From Streptomyces coeruleorubidus (lineage in GTDB: Bacteria; Actinomycetota; Actinomycetes; Streptomycetales; Streptomycetaceae), in contig NZ_CP023694.1 in the NCBI RefSeq assembly GCF_008705135.1, forward strand, positions 7,663,001 through 7,727,000: a stretch of DNA of 64,000 bases, given 5' to 3'. The notes under the pieces were generated by a model. It searched no databases, was not told the origin of the DNA, and saw only the letters and a program-made list of their open reading frames with translations. Below are positions 1-8,776 of the stretch, one piece after another. The position numbers were made by a program, and so were the translations under genes. The stretch's first letter is position 1. Each line of letters opens with the position of its first letter.

Positions 1-232
1 AGCAGTACACACACGCGTGTGAGCAGCCGCGATAGGGATTGACCGTCCACTGGAACGACATCCGGGAGACCGCCGGCACCCGGTTGATGATCGAGCGGGC
101 CCGGATCTCGTGGAAGGTGATTCCACGGAACTCAGGCGTGTCGAACTGGACTGTTGTGACTGCGTCCACGCCGAACAGCGCGGAGTCGGCCCGGCTGTGT
201 TCGGAGTCCTCTGTGAGGTTGTCCCAGCGCAT
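1..232 (-). CDS. Radical SAM protein (Rv2578c-like), N-terminal part only
   Basis: The gene reads leftwards and runs off the window, so only the first 77 codons are visible. The ATG at 232 is preceded by a strong GAGGAGG Shine-Dalgarno sequence. The reading frame opens MRWDNLTEDSEHSRA and reaches NPYRGCSHACVYC at about residue 65. The Cys-x3-Cys-x2-Cys spacing is the 4Fe-4S/S-adenosylmethionine binding motif of radical SAM enzymes, and the start of the protein matches the actinobacterial Rv2578c-like family as I remember it. The substrate is unknown. The call is secure at superfamily level. It is divergent from the SRPBCC gene at 404. Confidence 0.8.
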   Translation of the reverse strand, partial: MRWDNLTEDSEHSRADSALFGVDAVTTVQFDTPEFRGITFHEIRARSIINRVPAVSRMSFQWTVNPYRGCSHACVYC

Positions 233-403
233 GACGCCTCCTCGGTAGCACTGCCCACAGAATAGAACACATGTTCCCTTGATCGTGCGAGGGTGTTTTC
301 CGAACGTGTTCGACCGGGTTGGGCGACCCCGATTTGGGTGGCCGGGCAGCGGGGTGGTTGGCTTGCCCCCAACCCCCGAGAAACCATGTCCTGGAGGAAA
401 GCG

Positions 404-847
404 ATGGCGCAGGTCGAGGCCACTACGGAGCGGATCGTCGCGGCGGACGCGGAGACGGTGTTCGACGCCCTCGCCGACTACAGCGGCACGCGCGCGAAGC
501 TGCTGCCCGAGCAGTTCAGCGAGTACGAGGTCCGGGAGGGCGGTGACGGCGAGGGCACCCTCGTCCACTGGAAGCTCCAGGCCACCAGCAAGCGCGTGCG
601 CGACTGCCTCCTGGAGGTCAGCGAGCCCACCGACGGCGAGCTGGTCGAGAAGGACCGCAACTCCTCCATGGTCACCACCTGGCGCGTCACCCCGGCCGGT
701 GACGGCAAGTCCCGGGTCGTCGTGACCACCACCTGGACCGGCGCAGGGGGTATCGGCGGCTTCTTCGAGAAGACCTTCGCGCCCAAGGGTCTCGGCCGGA
801 TCTACGACGCGCTGCTCGCCCGGCTCGCCGCCGAGGTCGAGAAGTAG
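404..847 (+). CDS. SRPBCC family protein
   Basis: A 147-residue protein of the START/Bet v1-like SRPBCC fold, which makes a deep hydrophobic ligand pocket. It opens MAQVEATTERIVAADAETVF, the typical first strand and helix of the family, and ends in an amphipathic C-terminal helix. The start at 404 is chosen because GGAGGA lies 6 bases upstream; an upstream in-frame start at 293 would add 37 non-conserved residues. There is no signal peptide. The ligand and function cannot be told from sequence. It stands alone in front of the MFS gene, with about 155 bases between them. Confidence 0.8.
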   Translation: MAQVEATTERIVAADAETVFDALADYSGTRAKLLPEQFSEYEVREGGDGEGTLVHWKLQATSKRVRDCLLEVSEPTDGELVEKDRNSSMVTTWRVTPAGDGKSRVVVTTTWTGAGGIGGFFEKTFAPKGLGRIYDALLARLAAEVEK

Positions 848-1003
848 CCTCCCTCAAACCGGGAATTTCCAGGGGCCGTTGTGGCCCTCACCGGTTCGGG
901 TGATCTCCGTTCGGCTCCGACGTGTGCCGTAACTCGTCGCGCTTGCTCGTAGTTGTCGCTTTTACGCGGGAATTGTGCGGCAGCGCGACGAGGGGAGCGG
1001 TAG

Positions 1004-3394
1004 GTGGGCGGGATCACTCTGGCGCAGGACGAACCGGCGGTGGCACCTCCCGAACCTCCCTCCCCGCCACCGGCCCCGACCGCCGAACTGAGCCCGCGCA
1101 GGGTGCGGTTGGTCTTCGTCGCACTCATGCCGGCCCTGCTCCTCGCCGCCCTGGAGCAGATGATCGTCGCCACGGCGCTCCCGAAGATCGTCGGTGAGCT
1201 GCACGGCCTGGACCGGATGTCCTGGGCGATCACCGCCTACCTGCTCACCGCCACCGTCGGACTGCCGATCTACGGCAAACTGGGCGACCTCCTCGGCCGC
1301 AAGGGCGTCTTCCAGTTCGCGATCGTCGTCTTCGTGGCCGGATCGGCGCTCGCGGGCCGGGCGCAGACCATGGACCAGTTGATCGCCTTCCGGGCCCTCC
1401 AAGGCGTCGGTGCGGGCGGGCTCATGATCGGTGTCCAGACGATCATCGCGGACATCGTGCCCGCCCAGCGGCGCGGCCGCTACATGGGCCTGATCGGCGC
1501 CGCCTTCGGACTCGCCTCCGTGGCCGGACCCCTGCTCGGCGGCTACTTCACCGACCACCTCTCCTGGCGCTGGTGCTTCTACGTCAACGTGCCCGTCGGC
1601 CTGGCCACGCTGGTCGTCGTCGCCGTCGCGCTGAAGCTCCCGAAACCGGCCGGCAAGGCCCGGCTGGACATCCTCGGCGCGTTGCTGCTCACCGCGGCCT
1701 CCACCTGCCTGGTCCTGCTGACCAGTTGGGGCGGCACCACGTACGCCTGGGACTCGCGGATGATCCTCGGTCTCGGCGCGGGAGCGGCCGTGGCGATCCT
1801 CCTCTTCCTCGTCGCCGAGCGCTTCGCGGCCGAACCCCTCATCCCGCTGCGGCTGTTCAGGGACTCCGTCTTCAACGTCACCGGTCTGATCGGCCTGGTG
1901 GCCGGGGCCGGGCTGTTCGGCGCCGCCAGCTATCTGCCGACCTACCTCCAGATGGTCGACGGGGCCTCCGCCACCGAGTCGGGCCTGCTCATGCTGCCCA
2001 TGATGGCCGGCATCGTCGGCGCCTCGATCATCGCCGGACAGCTCATCAGCCACACCGGCCGCTACAAGGCCTACCCGATCCTCGGCGGCGCCCTCTCCGT
2101 CGCCGGCATGTGGCTGCTGTCCCGCCTCGACGCCGACACGCCCCGGCTGCACTACAGCATCTGGATGGCCGTCCTCGGTGCCGGCATCGGCATGGTGATG
2201 CCGGTACTGATCCTCGCCGTGCAGAACTCGGTGCGCCCGGCCGACCTCGGCACCGCCACGAGCGCCAACAACTACTTCCGGCAGATCGGCGGCAGCGTGT
2301 CAGCCGCCGTCCTCGGCACCCTCCTCGCCGGCCGGCTCGCCGACGCCCTGGCCCGCGACCTGCCCACGCGTGCGGACGACCGGCTCCCCGACCCCGCGTC
2401 CATCACCCCGCAGCTCGTGCACGGCCTGCCCCCGGCGCTGCGCGAGGGCTACATCGGGGCGTACGCCGACGCCATGCCGCGGATCTTCCTCTACCTGGTG
2501 CCGGTGCTGGCCCTCGGGCTGGTCATCGCCCTCTTCCTCAAGGAGAAACCCCTGGTGTCCCACCACGCATCCGTCACCGACCCGGACACGGCGCCCGGGA
2601 GCACCCCGATCCCGCAGGCCCGCGCTGCCCACAGCGCCGGGGTTCCCGTCTGCGGCTCGGTGCAGCACCACGACGGGACCGTCGTGCCCCGCGCGGCGCT
2701 CACGCTCATCGACGTCACCGGTCAGCAGACCGGGCGGGGCGCCAGCGGCGAGGACGGGCGCTACGCGCTGGCCACCCCGGGCCCCGGCGCGTACGTGCTG
2801 ATCGCCGCCGCGGGCGGCCACCAGCCGCAGGCGGTCTCCGTGACCGTCGGCGAACGCCCCGTCGAACTGGACATCGTCCTGGGCGGTGCGGGGAGCCTGG
2901 TCGGCAGCGTGGTCACCGCCGACGGCACCCCCGTACGGGACGCCGGCGTCACGCTCACCAATGTGCACGGCGAGGTCGTGGCCACCACCCGCAGCGGCCG
3001 CGAGGGCGGTTACGTCATCACCGATCTGGTGGCCGGCGAGTACACCCTCGCCGCCAGCGCCCCCGCCTTCCGCCCGGCCGCGCTCCCCGTCACCGTCCAG
3101 GCCGCCCGCGAGACCCGCCGGGACATCGAACTGGCCGGCGGCGCAGTCCTGCGCGGCACCGTCCGGGCGGGCGGCGGCCGGCCCGTCGAGGACGCGCGCG
3201 TCACCCTGCTGGACGTCGCCGGCAACGTCGTCGACACGCTCACCACCGGCCCCGACGGCACGTTCCGGTTCGTCGACCTGTCCTCCGGCGAGTACACCGT
3301 CATCGCCGCCGGTTACCCGCCCGTCGCCACCGTGCTCCAGGTGGCCGGGGGCGGCCGCACCGAGCGGGACCTCCAGCTGGGACACGAGGACTGA
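1004..3394 (+). CDS. DHA2-type MFS exporter with three C-terminal carboxypeptidase-regulatory-like repeats
   Basis: A 796-residue protein starting at a GTG with GGGAGCGG upstream. Residues about 25-520 form a 14-TM major facilitator of the DHA2 (EmrB/QacA) drug-proton antiporter type, with motif A as GKLGDLLGRKG and motif C-like glycines in TM5. Ordinary members end near residue 520. Here, from about residue 546, three domains of about 83 residues follow, each of the pattern xGxVxxxDGxPVxxAxVTLxDxxGxxVxxxxTGxDGxYxxxxLxxGEYTVxAxA. This is the CarboxypepD_reg/CnaB-like beta-sandwich fold. The tail is presumably extracytoplasmic or cytoplasmic depending on TM count; with 14 TM it would be cytoplasmic. 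The transported substrate is unknown. Confidence 0.88.
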   Translation: MGGITLAQDEPAVAPPEPPSPPPAPTAELSPRRVRLVFVALMPALLLAALEQMIVATALPKIVGELHGLDRMSWAITAYLLTATVGLPIYGKLGDLLGRKGVFQFAIVVFVAGSALAGRAQTMDQLIAFRALQGVGAGGLMIGVQTIIADIVPAQRRGRYMGLIGAAFGLASVAGPLLGGYFTDHLSWRWCFYVNVPVGLATLVVVAVALKLPKPAGKARLDILGALLLTAASTCLVLLTSWGGTTYAWDSRMILGLGAGAAVAILLFLVAERFAAEPLIPLRLFRDSVFNVTGLIGLVAGAGLFGAASYLPTYLQMVDGASATESGLLMLPMMAGIVGASIIAGQLISHTGRYKAYPILGGALSVAGMWLLSRLDADTPRLHYSIWMAVLGAGIGMVMPVLILAVQNSVRPADLGTATSANNYFRQIGGSVSAAVLGTLLAGRLADALARDLPTRADDRLPDPASITPQLVHGLPPALREGYIGAYADAMPRIFLYLVPVLALGLVIALFLKEKPLVSHHASVTDPDTAPGSTPIPQARAAHSAGVPVCGSVQHHDGTVVPRAALTLIDVTGQQTGRGASGEDGRYALATPGPGAYVLIAAAGGHQPQAVSVTVGERPVELDIVLGGAGSLVGSVVTADGTPVRDAGVTLTNVHGEVVATTRSGREGGYVITDLVAGEYTLAASAPAFRPAALPVTVQAARETRRDIELAGGAVLRGTVRAGGGRPVEDARVTLLDVAGNVVDTLTTGPDGTFRFVDLSSGEYTVIAAGYPPVATVLQVAGGGRTERDLQLGHED

Positions 3395-3530
3395 AGCCGC
3401 ATGGCGAGCGGCGAACCGCCCCTCGTCACCACGGAGTTCCACCCCGACGGTACGAGGATCGAGCTGCCCTCCACATGGCTGGTGGCGGGGCGTACGGCTT
3501 GGAGGTCCTTGAGAGGGACGAGACGGACGG

Positions 3531-4712
3531 TCAGCGGTCCGGGCCGCCCAGCCGGTCGGCCAGACACGCCAGGTACAGCGCCATGGCCGTCCGGTGCTCG
3601 CGCAGCGGGCGGCCGGTGAGCTGCTCGATCTTGTTCATGCGGTAGACGACGGTATTGCGGTGGATGTGCAGCGCCGCGGACGCCCGTACGAGGTTGAATC
3701 CGCTCTCGCACCACGCGGTGATCGTGTCCCGGAGGGCCGGCCAGTCCGGCTGCTCCCGCAGCCGCGCGGCGGTCAGGTCGAGCAGCCGGGTGCGGGCGGA
3801 CTGGCTCACCGCCGTCAGGAGCTGGTGGACCCGCAGATCGCCGATCGAGTGGACGGTGGAGCCGCCGTCCATCCGGGCGCCCAGGCGCAGCGCGTCGCAC
3901 GCGTCCTGGTAGGAGTCGTGCAGGCCGCCGACGGACGTGGCCGGTTCGCCGATGCCCGCGCGGGCGGTGAGCCCGTCCTGGGCGGCGATGACGTCCGTGA
4001 CCCGGCGGCAGTCGGCGGCCGGCGCGTCCGCCGGGGCCCGGGCCGGGAGCCGGTGCAGGACGCCGATCCAGCCGGGAGCCGTCCCGGCGACGATGTCCTG
4101 CGGGTCGGCGAAGACGTCCCGGACCGTACGCAGCAGCTCGGAGCGGACCAGCGCCACGTCCCGGGCCCGGGTGCCGCGGCGGGCGCCAGGGTCGGGCACC
4201 GTCACCTCGAACGCCACCGCGACCCGGCGCAGCCGCAGGTCGAAGCCGAGGTCGGCGGCCCGGAACTGCAGGAGGTCGCCCTCCACGACCAGCGGGTCGT
4301 AGGAGGCGATGTCGGTGAGCAGTTTCTCGGCCGCACGCTCGGCGAGCAGCCGGGAGCGCAGCATCACGGACTCCCGGATCAGGATCTCCGTCTGCCGCTT
4401 CACCAGCAGACCGAAGCGGCCCACCTGCGCGGGGGTGCCGGTGATCCCCACGGTTCCCACCGCCCGCCCGTCCGTGACCAGGGGCAGGGTGATCCCGGGC
4501 CGGACCCCGCGCAGCGACTGGGCCTGAGAGGCGTTGTGCGTGGCGGGTTCCTTGGTGCGGACGACCTCGACGGACGCCTCGTGGAAGGTGCCGACGCGGC
4601 TGCTGTCGCCGCTGCCGATGACCATGCCCTCCGCGTCGGTGATCAGCACGTTGAAGCCGATGACCGCGGAGGTGTCCCCGGCGATCTCCTGCGCGAGTGA
4701 CGGGCTCAGCAT
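3531..4712 (-). CDS. PucR/CdaR-family transcriptional regulator (sugar-diacid-recognition type)
   Basis: A 393-residue regulator. The N-terminus (MLSPSLAQEIAGDTSAVIGF, residues 1-130) looks like the diacid-recognition ligand domain of CdaR proteins. A degenerate GGDEF-like middle follows, and residues about 330-390 form the PucR C-terminal helix-turn-helix (FNLVRASAALHIHRNTVVYR). The start at 4712 has GGGAGGA eight bases upstream, whereas the longer frame to 4841 is not conserved in character. It is divergent from the ABC importer operon at 4919, the usual arrangement for a pathway-specific activator, so it most likely controls that operon. The 14-bp palindrome at 4858-4871 is a candidate operator. 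Confidence 0.87.
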   Translation of the reverse strand: MLSPSLAQEIAGDTSAVIGFNVLITDAEGMVIGSGDSSRVGTFHEASVEVVRTKEPATHNASQAQSLRGVRPGITLPLVTDGRAVGTVGITGTPAQVGRFGLLVKRQTEILIRESVMLRSRLLAERAAEKLLTDIASYDPLVVEGDLLQFRAADLGFDLRLRRVAVAFEVTVPDPGARRGTRARDVALVRSELLRTVRDVFADPQDIVAGTAPGWIGVLHRLPARAPADAPAADCRRVTDVIAAQDGLTARAGIGEPATSVGGLHDSYQDACDALRLGARMDGGSTVHSIGDLRVHQLLTAVSQSARTRLLDLTAARLREQPDWPALRDTITAWCESGFNLVRASAALHIHRNTVVYRMNKIEQLTGRPLREHRTAMALYLACLADRLGGPDR

Positions 4713-4857
4713 GGGCGATTCCTCCCGCCAGGGGCGGTCCGGGTTGGACGCACCGTACAGGGGAGGCAGGGATTCCGGCGACAAGTTCGTACGAAGTGAA
4801 CGGTGACGCGCGGCGGGCCTGTGCCTAGCGTATGGGCCCAATCACCTCCCCGCCGGG

Positions 4858-4871
4858 GGGCACCGGTGCCC
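4858..4871. promoter_or_regulatory. Perfect 14-bp palindrome between regulator and importer
   Basis: The sequence GGGCACCGGTGCCC reads the same on both strands. It lies 48 bases before the substrate-binding protein start and about 145 bases before the divergent PucR-type regulator. Position and symmetry fit an operator for the regulator, but GC-rich palindromes arise by chance in this genome, so the role is inferred. Confidence 0.4.
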
Positions 4872-4918
4872 GGTGAATCGGCGGGATCCTTCAGCACCGA
4901 GACGGAAGGCCCGAGCCG

Positions 4919-5848
4919 ATGATCCGTGTGCGCTCGCTTGCTCTCGCTTTGTCCGCGATGCTCCTGATGTCCACCACCGCCTGCGGCTCGGGCGGGGACG
5001 ACGCCCCGAAGAACGTGTCCGCCGAGACCGCCGCGCTGGGCACGCTCACGCCCGGCGTCATCAAGGTGGCCGTCCAGCCCTACGCGCCCTACACCAGCGT
5101 CCAGGGCGGCAGAATCGTCGGACTCGACGGCGACATCCTCGCCTACGCCGCCAAGAAGCTGGGCCTGAAGGTCGAGCCCGAGGTGGCGGACTTCGCCGGC
5201 ATGCTCGCCGGGGTGCAGTCCCGCCGGGTCGACATCACCATCGGCGGCGTCGCCTGGTCCGCCGACCGGCAGAAGCAGGGGCTGTTCACCGATCCGCCCT
5301 ACTACTCGCCCCCGGCGATGGCCGTCCGCAGCGGCAGGACGTACAAGACGGTCGGTGACCTGGAGGGCCTGAACCTGGGCACCGTCGAGGGCTACGTCTG
5401 GGTCAAGTCCATCCAGGCCGTGCCGGGTGGCAAGCTGCACGCCTACCCCGACGCCAACGGTGTCTTCGACGACCTGGGCGCGGGCCGGGTCGACGTCGGC
5501 TTCCTCGACCCGCTGATCATCATCGCGGCGCAGAAGCAGCGCCCGGAGCTGAAGATCGACACCCAGTACCTGACGCCGCCGACCGCCGCGCAGGTGAAGG
5601 CCAAGCCCGCCTACGCGTATTTCCAGCCGTACCAGACCGGCTTCTACCTGCCGAAGAAGGCCACGAAGCTGGAGCGGGCGATCTCCGCGCAGATCGACGC
5701 CATGTACAAGAACGGCGAGCTGGACAAGCTCGTCCGCAAGTACGGCGGCGACCCGAAGCAGTTCCTCGTGCCCGCCGCCGACGTCGCCACGGCCCGCCGC
5801 GGCGTGGACCGGCCCCAGGACTGGACGCCCCCGTCCATCGCCCAGTGA
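4919..5848 (+). CDS. Polar amino-acid ABC transporter substrate-binding lipoprotein
   Basis: A 309-residue extracellular solute-binding protein of family 3 (PBPb). The first 23 residues form a lipoprotein signal with the lipobox-like sequence STTAC, so Cys is the predicted lipid anchor. The mature part opens with VIKVAVQPYAPYTS and GLDGDILAYAAKKLG, typical of glutamine/histidine/cystine-type binding proteins. It is the first gene of the importer operon and is followed immediately by its permease and ATPase. In view of the D-amino-acid dehydrogenase and D-aminopeptidase downstream, the cargo may be a D-amino acid or small peptide, but this is inference. Confidence 0.9.
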   Translation: MIRVRSLALALSAMLLMSTTACGSGGDDAPKNVSAETAALGTLTPGVIKVAVQPYAPYTSVQGGRIVGLDGDILAYAAKKLGLKVEPEVADFAGMLAGVQSRRVDITIGGVAWSADRQKQGLFTDPPYYSPPAMAVRSGRTYKTVGDLEGLNLGTVEGYVWVKSIQAVPGGKLHAYPDANGVFDDLGAGRVDVGFLDPLIIIAAQKQRPELKIDTQYLTPPTAAQVKAKPAYAYFQPYQTGFYLPKKATKLERAISAQIDAMYKNGELDKLVRKYGGDPKQFLVPAADVATARRGVDRPQDWTPPSIAQ

Positions 5849-5859
5849 AAGCAGCCGCC

Positions 5860-6615
5860 ATGTCCGGTCTCTTCGAGGTCCCCTGGTCCGACTACCGGCC
5901 CGATCTCATCGACGCGCTCGGGCGCACTGTGTCGTACACCGTCGTCAGCTTCTCGGGAGCGGTGCTGCTGGGCCTGGCCGTGGCGCTGCTCCGGCTCAGC
6001 AGGGCCTGGCCGGCGCGCGCCCTCGCCGCCGTCTACACCGAGGTGTTCAAGAACGTCCCGCTGCTCGCCATCATCTTCCTGACCTACTTCGGCCTCGCCT
6101 CGGCCGGGATCCGGCTGGACGTCTTCACGGCCGGCTGCCTCAGCCTGGTCGTCTTCTACGCCGCCTACCTGTCCGAGATCTTCCGCGCCGCGATCAGCGG
6201 CGTGCACGCCGGGCAGACCGAGGCCGGTGAGGCCCTGGGTGTCGGCAGGACCGGCATCTTCGGCCACATCGTCCTCCCGCAGGCCCTCCGCCTGGCCCTG
6301 CCCGGCACCAACACCATGCTCGTCGACCTGCTCAAGTCCACCTCGCTGCTGGTCACCGTCTCCGCCGCGGAGCTGATGTCCGAGGGGCGGCTCATCACCT
6401 CGGCCACCTTCCGGGCCCTGGAGGTGTACCTGGTCATCGCGGCGATCTACTTCGCCCTGTGCTACCCGCTGTCCCAGCTGCTGCTGCTCCTGGAGCGGAA
6501 GGTCCGGTCGGGAGTGCCCCTGTCGCCGTGGCGACGGCGGCGGCTGCGGGCGGCCCGCGCCCTGCTGGCCGCCGAGCCGGCCGCCGCCGTTCCCGTGAAG
6601 GAGGTTTCCGCATGA
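5860..6615 (+). CDS. Polar amino-acid ABC transporter permease (HisM/GlnP type)
   Basis: A 251-residue inner-membrane permease with about five hydrophobic segments. The EAA-like coupling loop (QTEAGEALGVGRTGIFGHIVLPQA, about residues 125-148) contacts the ATPase. Two starts are possible: a GTG at 5845 overlapping the previous stop codon (GTGA), and the ATG at 5860, which I chose because the family usually starts just before the SDYRPDLIDALGRT region. The C-terminal tail is rich in arginine and alanine. The stop overlaps the ATPase start (ATGA), so the two are translationally coupled. Confidence 0.88.
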   Translation: MSGLFEVPWSDYRPDLIDALGRTVSYTVVSFSGAVLLGLAVALLRLSRAWPARALAAVYTEVFKNVPLLAIIFLTYFGLASAGIRLDVFTAGCLSLVVFYAAYLSEIFRAAISGVHAGQTEAGEALGVGRTGIFGHIVLPQALRLALPGTNTMLVDLLKSTSLLVTVSAAELMSEGRLITSATFRALEVYLVIAAIYFALCYPLSQLLLLLERKVRSGVPLSPWRRRRLRAARALLAAEPAAAVPVKEVSA

Positions 6616-7406
6616 CCGAGTCAGTGGCCTCGGCGACGCCCGCCGCCCGGGGCTCCTCCCAGGCCGTCATACGGATCGAGGGGCTGTGCAAGTCCTTCGA
6701 CGGCCGGCTCGTGCTCGACCGGGTGAACCTGGAGGTCGGCCGGGGCAGCATCGTCAGCGTCATCGGGCAGAGCGGGGGCGGGAAGACGACCCTGATGCGC
6801 TGCGTGAACCTGCTGGAACGCCCGGACCAGGGCACCGTCGAGGTCGCCGGGGAGACCGTTCACCAGGGCGGCCGCATGGTCTGCCGCGACCTGCCCCGGC
6901 TGCGCCGCACGGTCGGCATGGTCTTCCAGCGGTTCCACCTGTTCCCGCACCTGACCGCCGTGGAGAACGTGGTGCTCGCGCAGCGCAAGGCGGGAGTGCC
7001 CGAAGCGCAGGCCCTGGAGCGGGCCGTGGCGCTGCTGCGCCGGGTCGGGGTGGCCCACCGCGCCCTCGCCCAGCCCGAGCAGCTCTCCGGCGGCGAGCAG
7101 CAGCGCGTCGCCATCGCGCGGGCCCTCGCCCTGAGGCCCGAGGTGCTGCTCTTCGACGAGCCCACCTCCTCCCTGGACCCCGAGGCGACCCGGGAGGTGC
7201 TGAGCGTGATGCGCGAACTGGCCGCCGACGGGATGACGATGCTGCTCGTCACCCACGAGCTGCCCTTCGCCCGGGAGGTGTCCGACCACGTCGTGTTCGT
7301 CGACGGCGGCCGGATCGTGGAGGAGGGCCGGCCCGAGGACGTCCTGGACACTCCCGCCGAGGCCCGTACCAGGGAGTTCCTCGCGTCGTACGGGAACGCG
7401 TCGTGA
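6612..7406 (+). CDS. Polar amino-acid ABC transporter ATP-binding protein
   Basis: A 264-residue GlnQ/HisP-type ATPase. The Walker A is GQSGGGKTT, the signature is LSGGEQQR, the Walker B is VLLFDEPTSSLDP, and the switch histidine is in LLVTHELPF. The start at 6612 has AAGGAGG eight bases upstream and overlaps the permease stop; an in-frame extension to 6459 would lie inside the permease. It energises uptake by the two preceding genes. Confidence 0.93.
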   Translation: MTESVASATPAARGSSQAVIRIEGLCKSFDGRLVLDRVNLEVGRGSIVSVIGQSGGGKTTLMRCVNLLERPDQGTVEVAGETVHQGGRMVCRDLPRLRRTVGMVFQRFHLFPHLTAVENVVLAQRKAGVPEAQALERAVALLRRVGVAHRALAQPEQLSGGEQQRVAIARALALRPEVLLFDEPTSSLDPEATREVLSVMRELAADGMTMLLVTHELPFAREVSDHVVFVDGGRIVEEGRPEDVLDTPAEARTREFLASYGNAS

Positions 7407-8686
7407 GCGCCGTGGCGGGTACGGCGGACCCGGTCGTCGTCGTGGGCGGCGGTGTGGTGGGGCTGTGCACGGCCTACTACCTGGCCGCCGCGGGGCTGCC
7501 GGTGGAGGTGGTCGAGCGGCGCCGGCTCGGGTCCGGGGCGTCCCGGGGCAACGCGGGCTGGGTGTGCCTCAGCCATTCGACGCCGGTGCCGGCCCCGGGC
7601 GTGGTGCGCTACGCCCTGCGCTCGCTGGGCCGCCCGGACTCCCCGCTCTATCTGCGGCCGCTTCCGGACCCGGCGTTCGTACGGTGGCTGTGGCGGTTCT
7701 GGCGCAGCAGCACACCGGCCGTCTTCAGGCGCGGCTACGCGGCGGTCGCCGAGCTGAACCGCGAGACCTTCGGCCTGTTCGACGGCATGCGCGAGGCCGG
7801 GGTGGACACGACGCTGACCCGGCCCGGGATGGTGCACGCCTTCCTGTCGCCGGCGGAGGCCCGGCACCACCTCGCGCTCCAGCGGGAGATGGCGGACGGG
7901 CACTACCCCGTGCCCGACGACATCGTCACGGGCACCGAGGCGCACCTGCTGGACGAGGCGCTGTCACCGGCCGTGCGCGCGGCCTACCTCGTGGCGGGGG
8001 AGGGGGTCGTCGACCCGGAGGCGTTCGCGCGTGCCCTCGGCGAGGCGCTGGCCGCCGCGGGTGTGAAGATCCACGAGAACGCCGAGGTCACCGGGTTCCG
8101 GTCGGCGGGCGGCCGGGTCACCGCCCTGCGCACCGCCGACACCGAACTGCCCTGTGCGGCGGTCGTCGTCGCCGCCGGCATGCGCTCGCCGGATCTGCTC
8201 GGGTTCCTGGGGCACCATCTGCCCCTCCAGGCCGGCAAGGGTTACAGCTTCTCCGTGGACCTGGATCCGGCGCCCCGGCACACGCTGTACTTCGGCGAGC
8301 GCCGGGCCGTCGCCTCACCGATCGGCGGCACCACGCGGATCGGCGGCACGATGGAGCTCAGCGGCAACAACAACCGTCTCGACTGGCGCCGTATCGTCGC
8401 GGTCGCCCTCGCGAGCCGGCACTACCTGGGCCGCTGGTTCGACGACCCCGACGACCTGGTCGGCCTGATCCGGGACCCCTGGGTCGGCGGGCGGCCGTTC
8501 CTGCCCGACGGGCTTCCGGTGATCGACCGCGTCCCGGGGCACGACAACGCCTTCGCGGCGACCGGCCACGGCATGCTCGGGGTCACCCTGGGCCCGGTCA
8601 CCGGGCACCGGCTCGCCGAGTACGTCGTCACCGGGCGGCGGCCCGAGGCCCTCGTGCCCTTCGGCTTCGACCGGCTGCGGAGCTGA
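7403..8686 (+). CDS. FAD-dependent D-amino-acid dehydrogenase-like oxidoreductase (DadA/DAO family)
   Basis: A 427-residue flavoprotein. The N-terminal Rossmann motif is VVVVGGGVVGLCTAYYLA at about residues 10-27, followed by the acidic end of strand 2 (VEVVERR). The C-terminal DAO motif, with GHGMLGVTLGPVTG, completes the FAD site. The GTG start overlaps the ATPase stop (GTGA), so it belongs to the importer operon. The family oxidatively deaminates D-amino acids or related amines. The neighbouring D-aminopeptidase supports a D-amino-acid substrate, but sarcosine or proline-type substrates remain possible. Confidence 0.85.
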   Translation: MSAVAGTADPVVVVGGGVVGLCTAYYLAAAGLPVEVVERRRLGSGASRGNAGWVCLSHSTPVPAPGVVRYALRSLGRPDSPLYLRPLPDPAFVRWLWRFWRSSTPAVFRRGYAAVAELNRETFGLFDGMREAGVDTTLTRPGMVHAFLSPAEARHHLALQREMADGHYPVPDDIVTGTEAHLLDEALSPAVRAAYLVAGEGVVDPEAFARALGEALAAAGVKIHENAEVTGFRSAGGRVTALRTADTELPCAAVVVAAGMRSPDLLGFLGHHLPLQAGKGYSFSVDLDPAPRHTLYFGERRAVASPIGGTTRIGGTMELSGNNNRLDWRRIVAVALASRHYLGRWFDDPDDLVGLIRDPWVGGRPFLPDGLPVIDRVPGHDNAFAATGHGMLGVTLGPVTGHRLAEYVVTGRRPEALVPFGFDRLRS

Positions 8687-8776
8687 GCGCGACGCGGTCT
8701 GGTGGGCGGGGTTTTTGTCGGTGTACGGTCATGTCGTCCCGTTCCGTGCACCTGCCTCGTCCCCCGGAGGACAGTC

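Noticed and set aside
3401..3530. Possible gene beginning MASGEPPLVTTEFHPDGTRI
   Set aside because: The first ~30 codons look protein-like, but the frame then runs antisense through the PucR-type gene and has no known similarity. It may be a scrap of a lost gene; not supportable as a CDS.
1573..3645. 690-codon Arg/Pro-rich frame
   Set aside because: It is a shifted-frame shadow of the MFS exporter gene.
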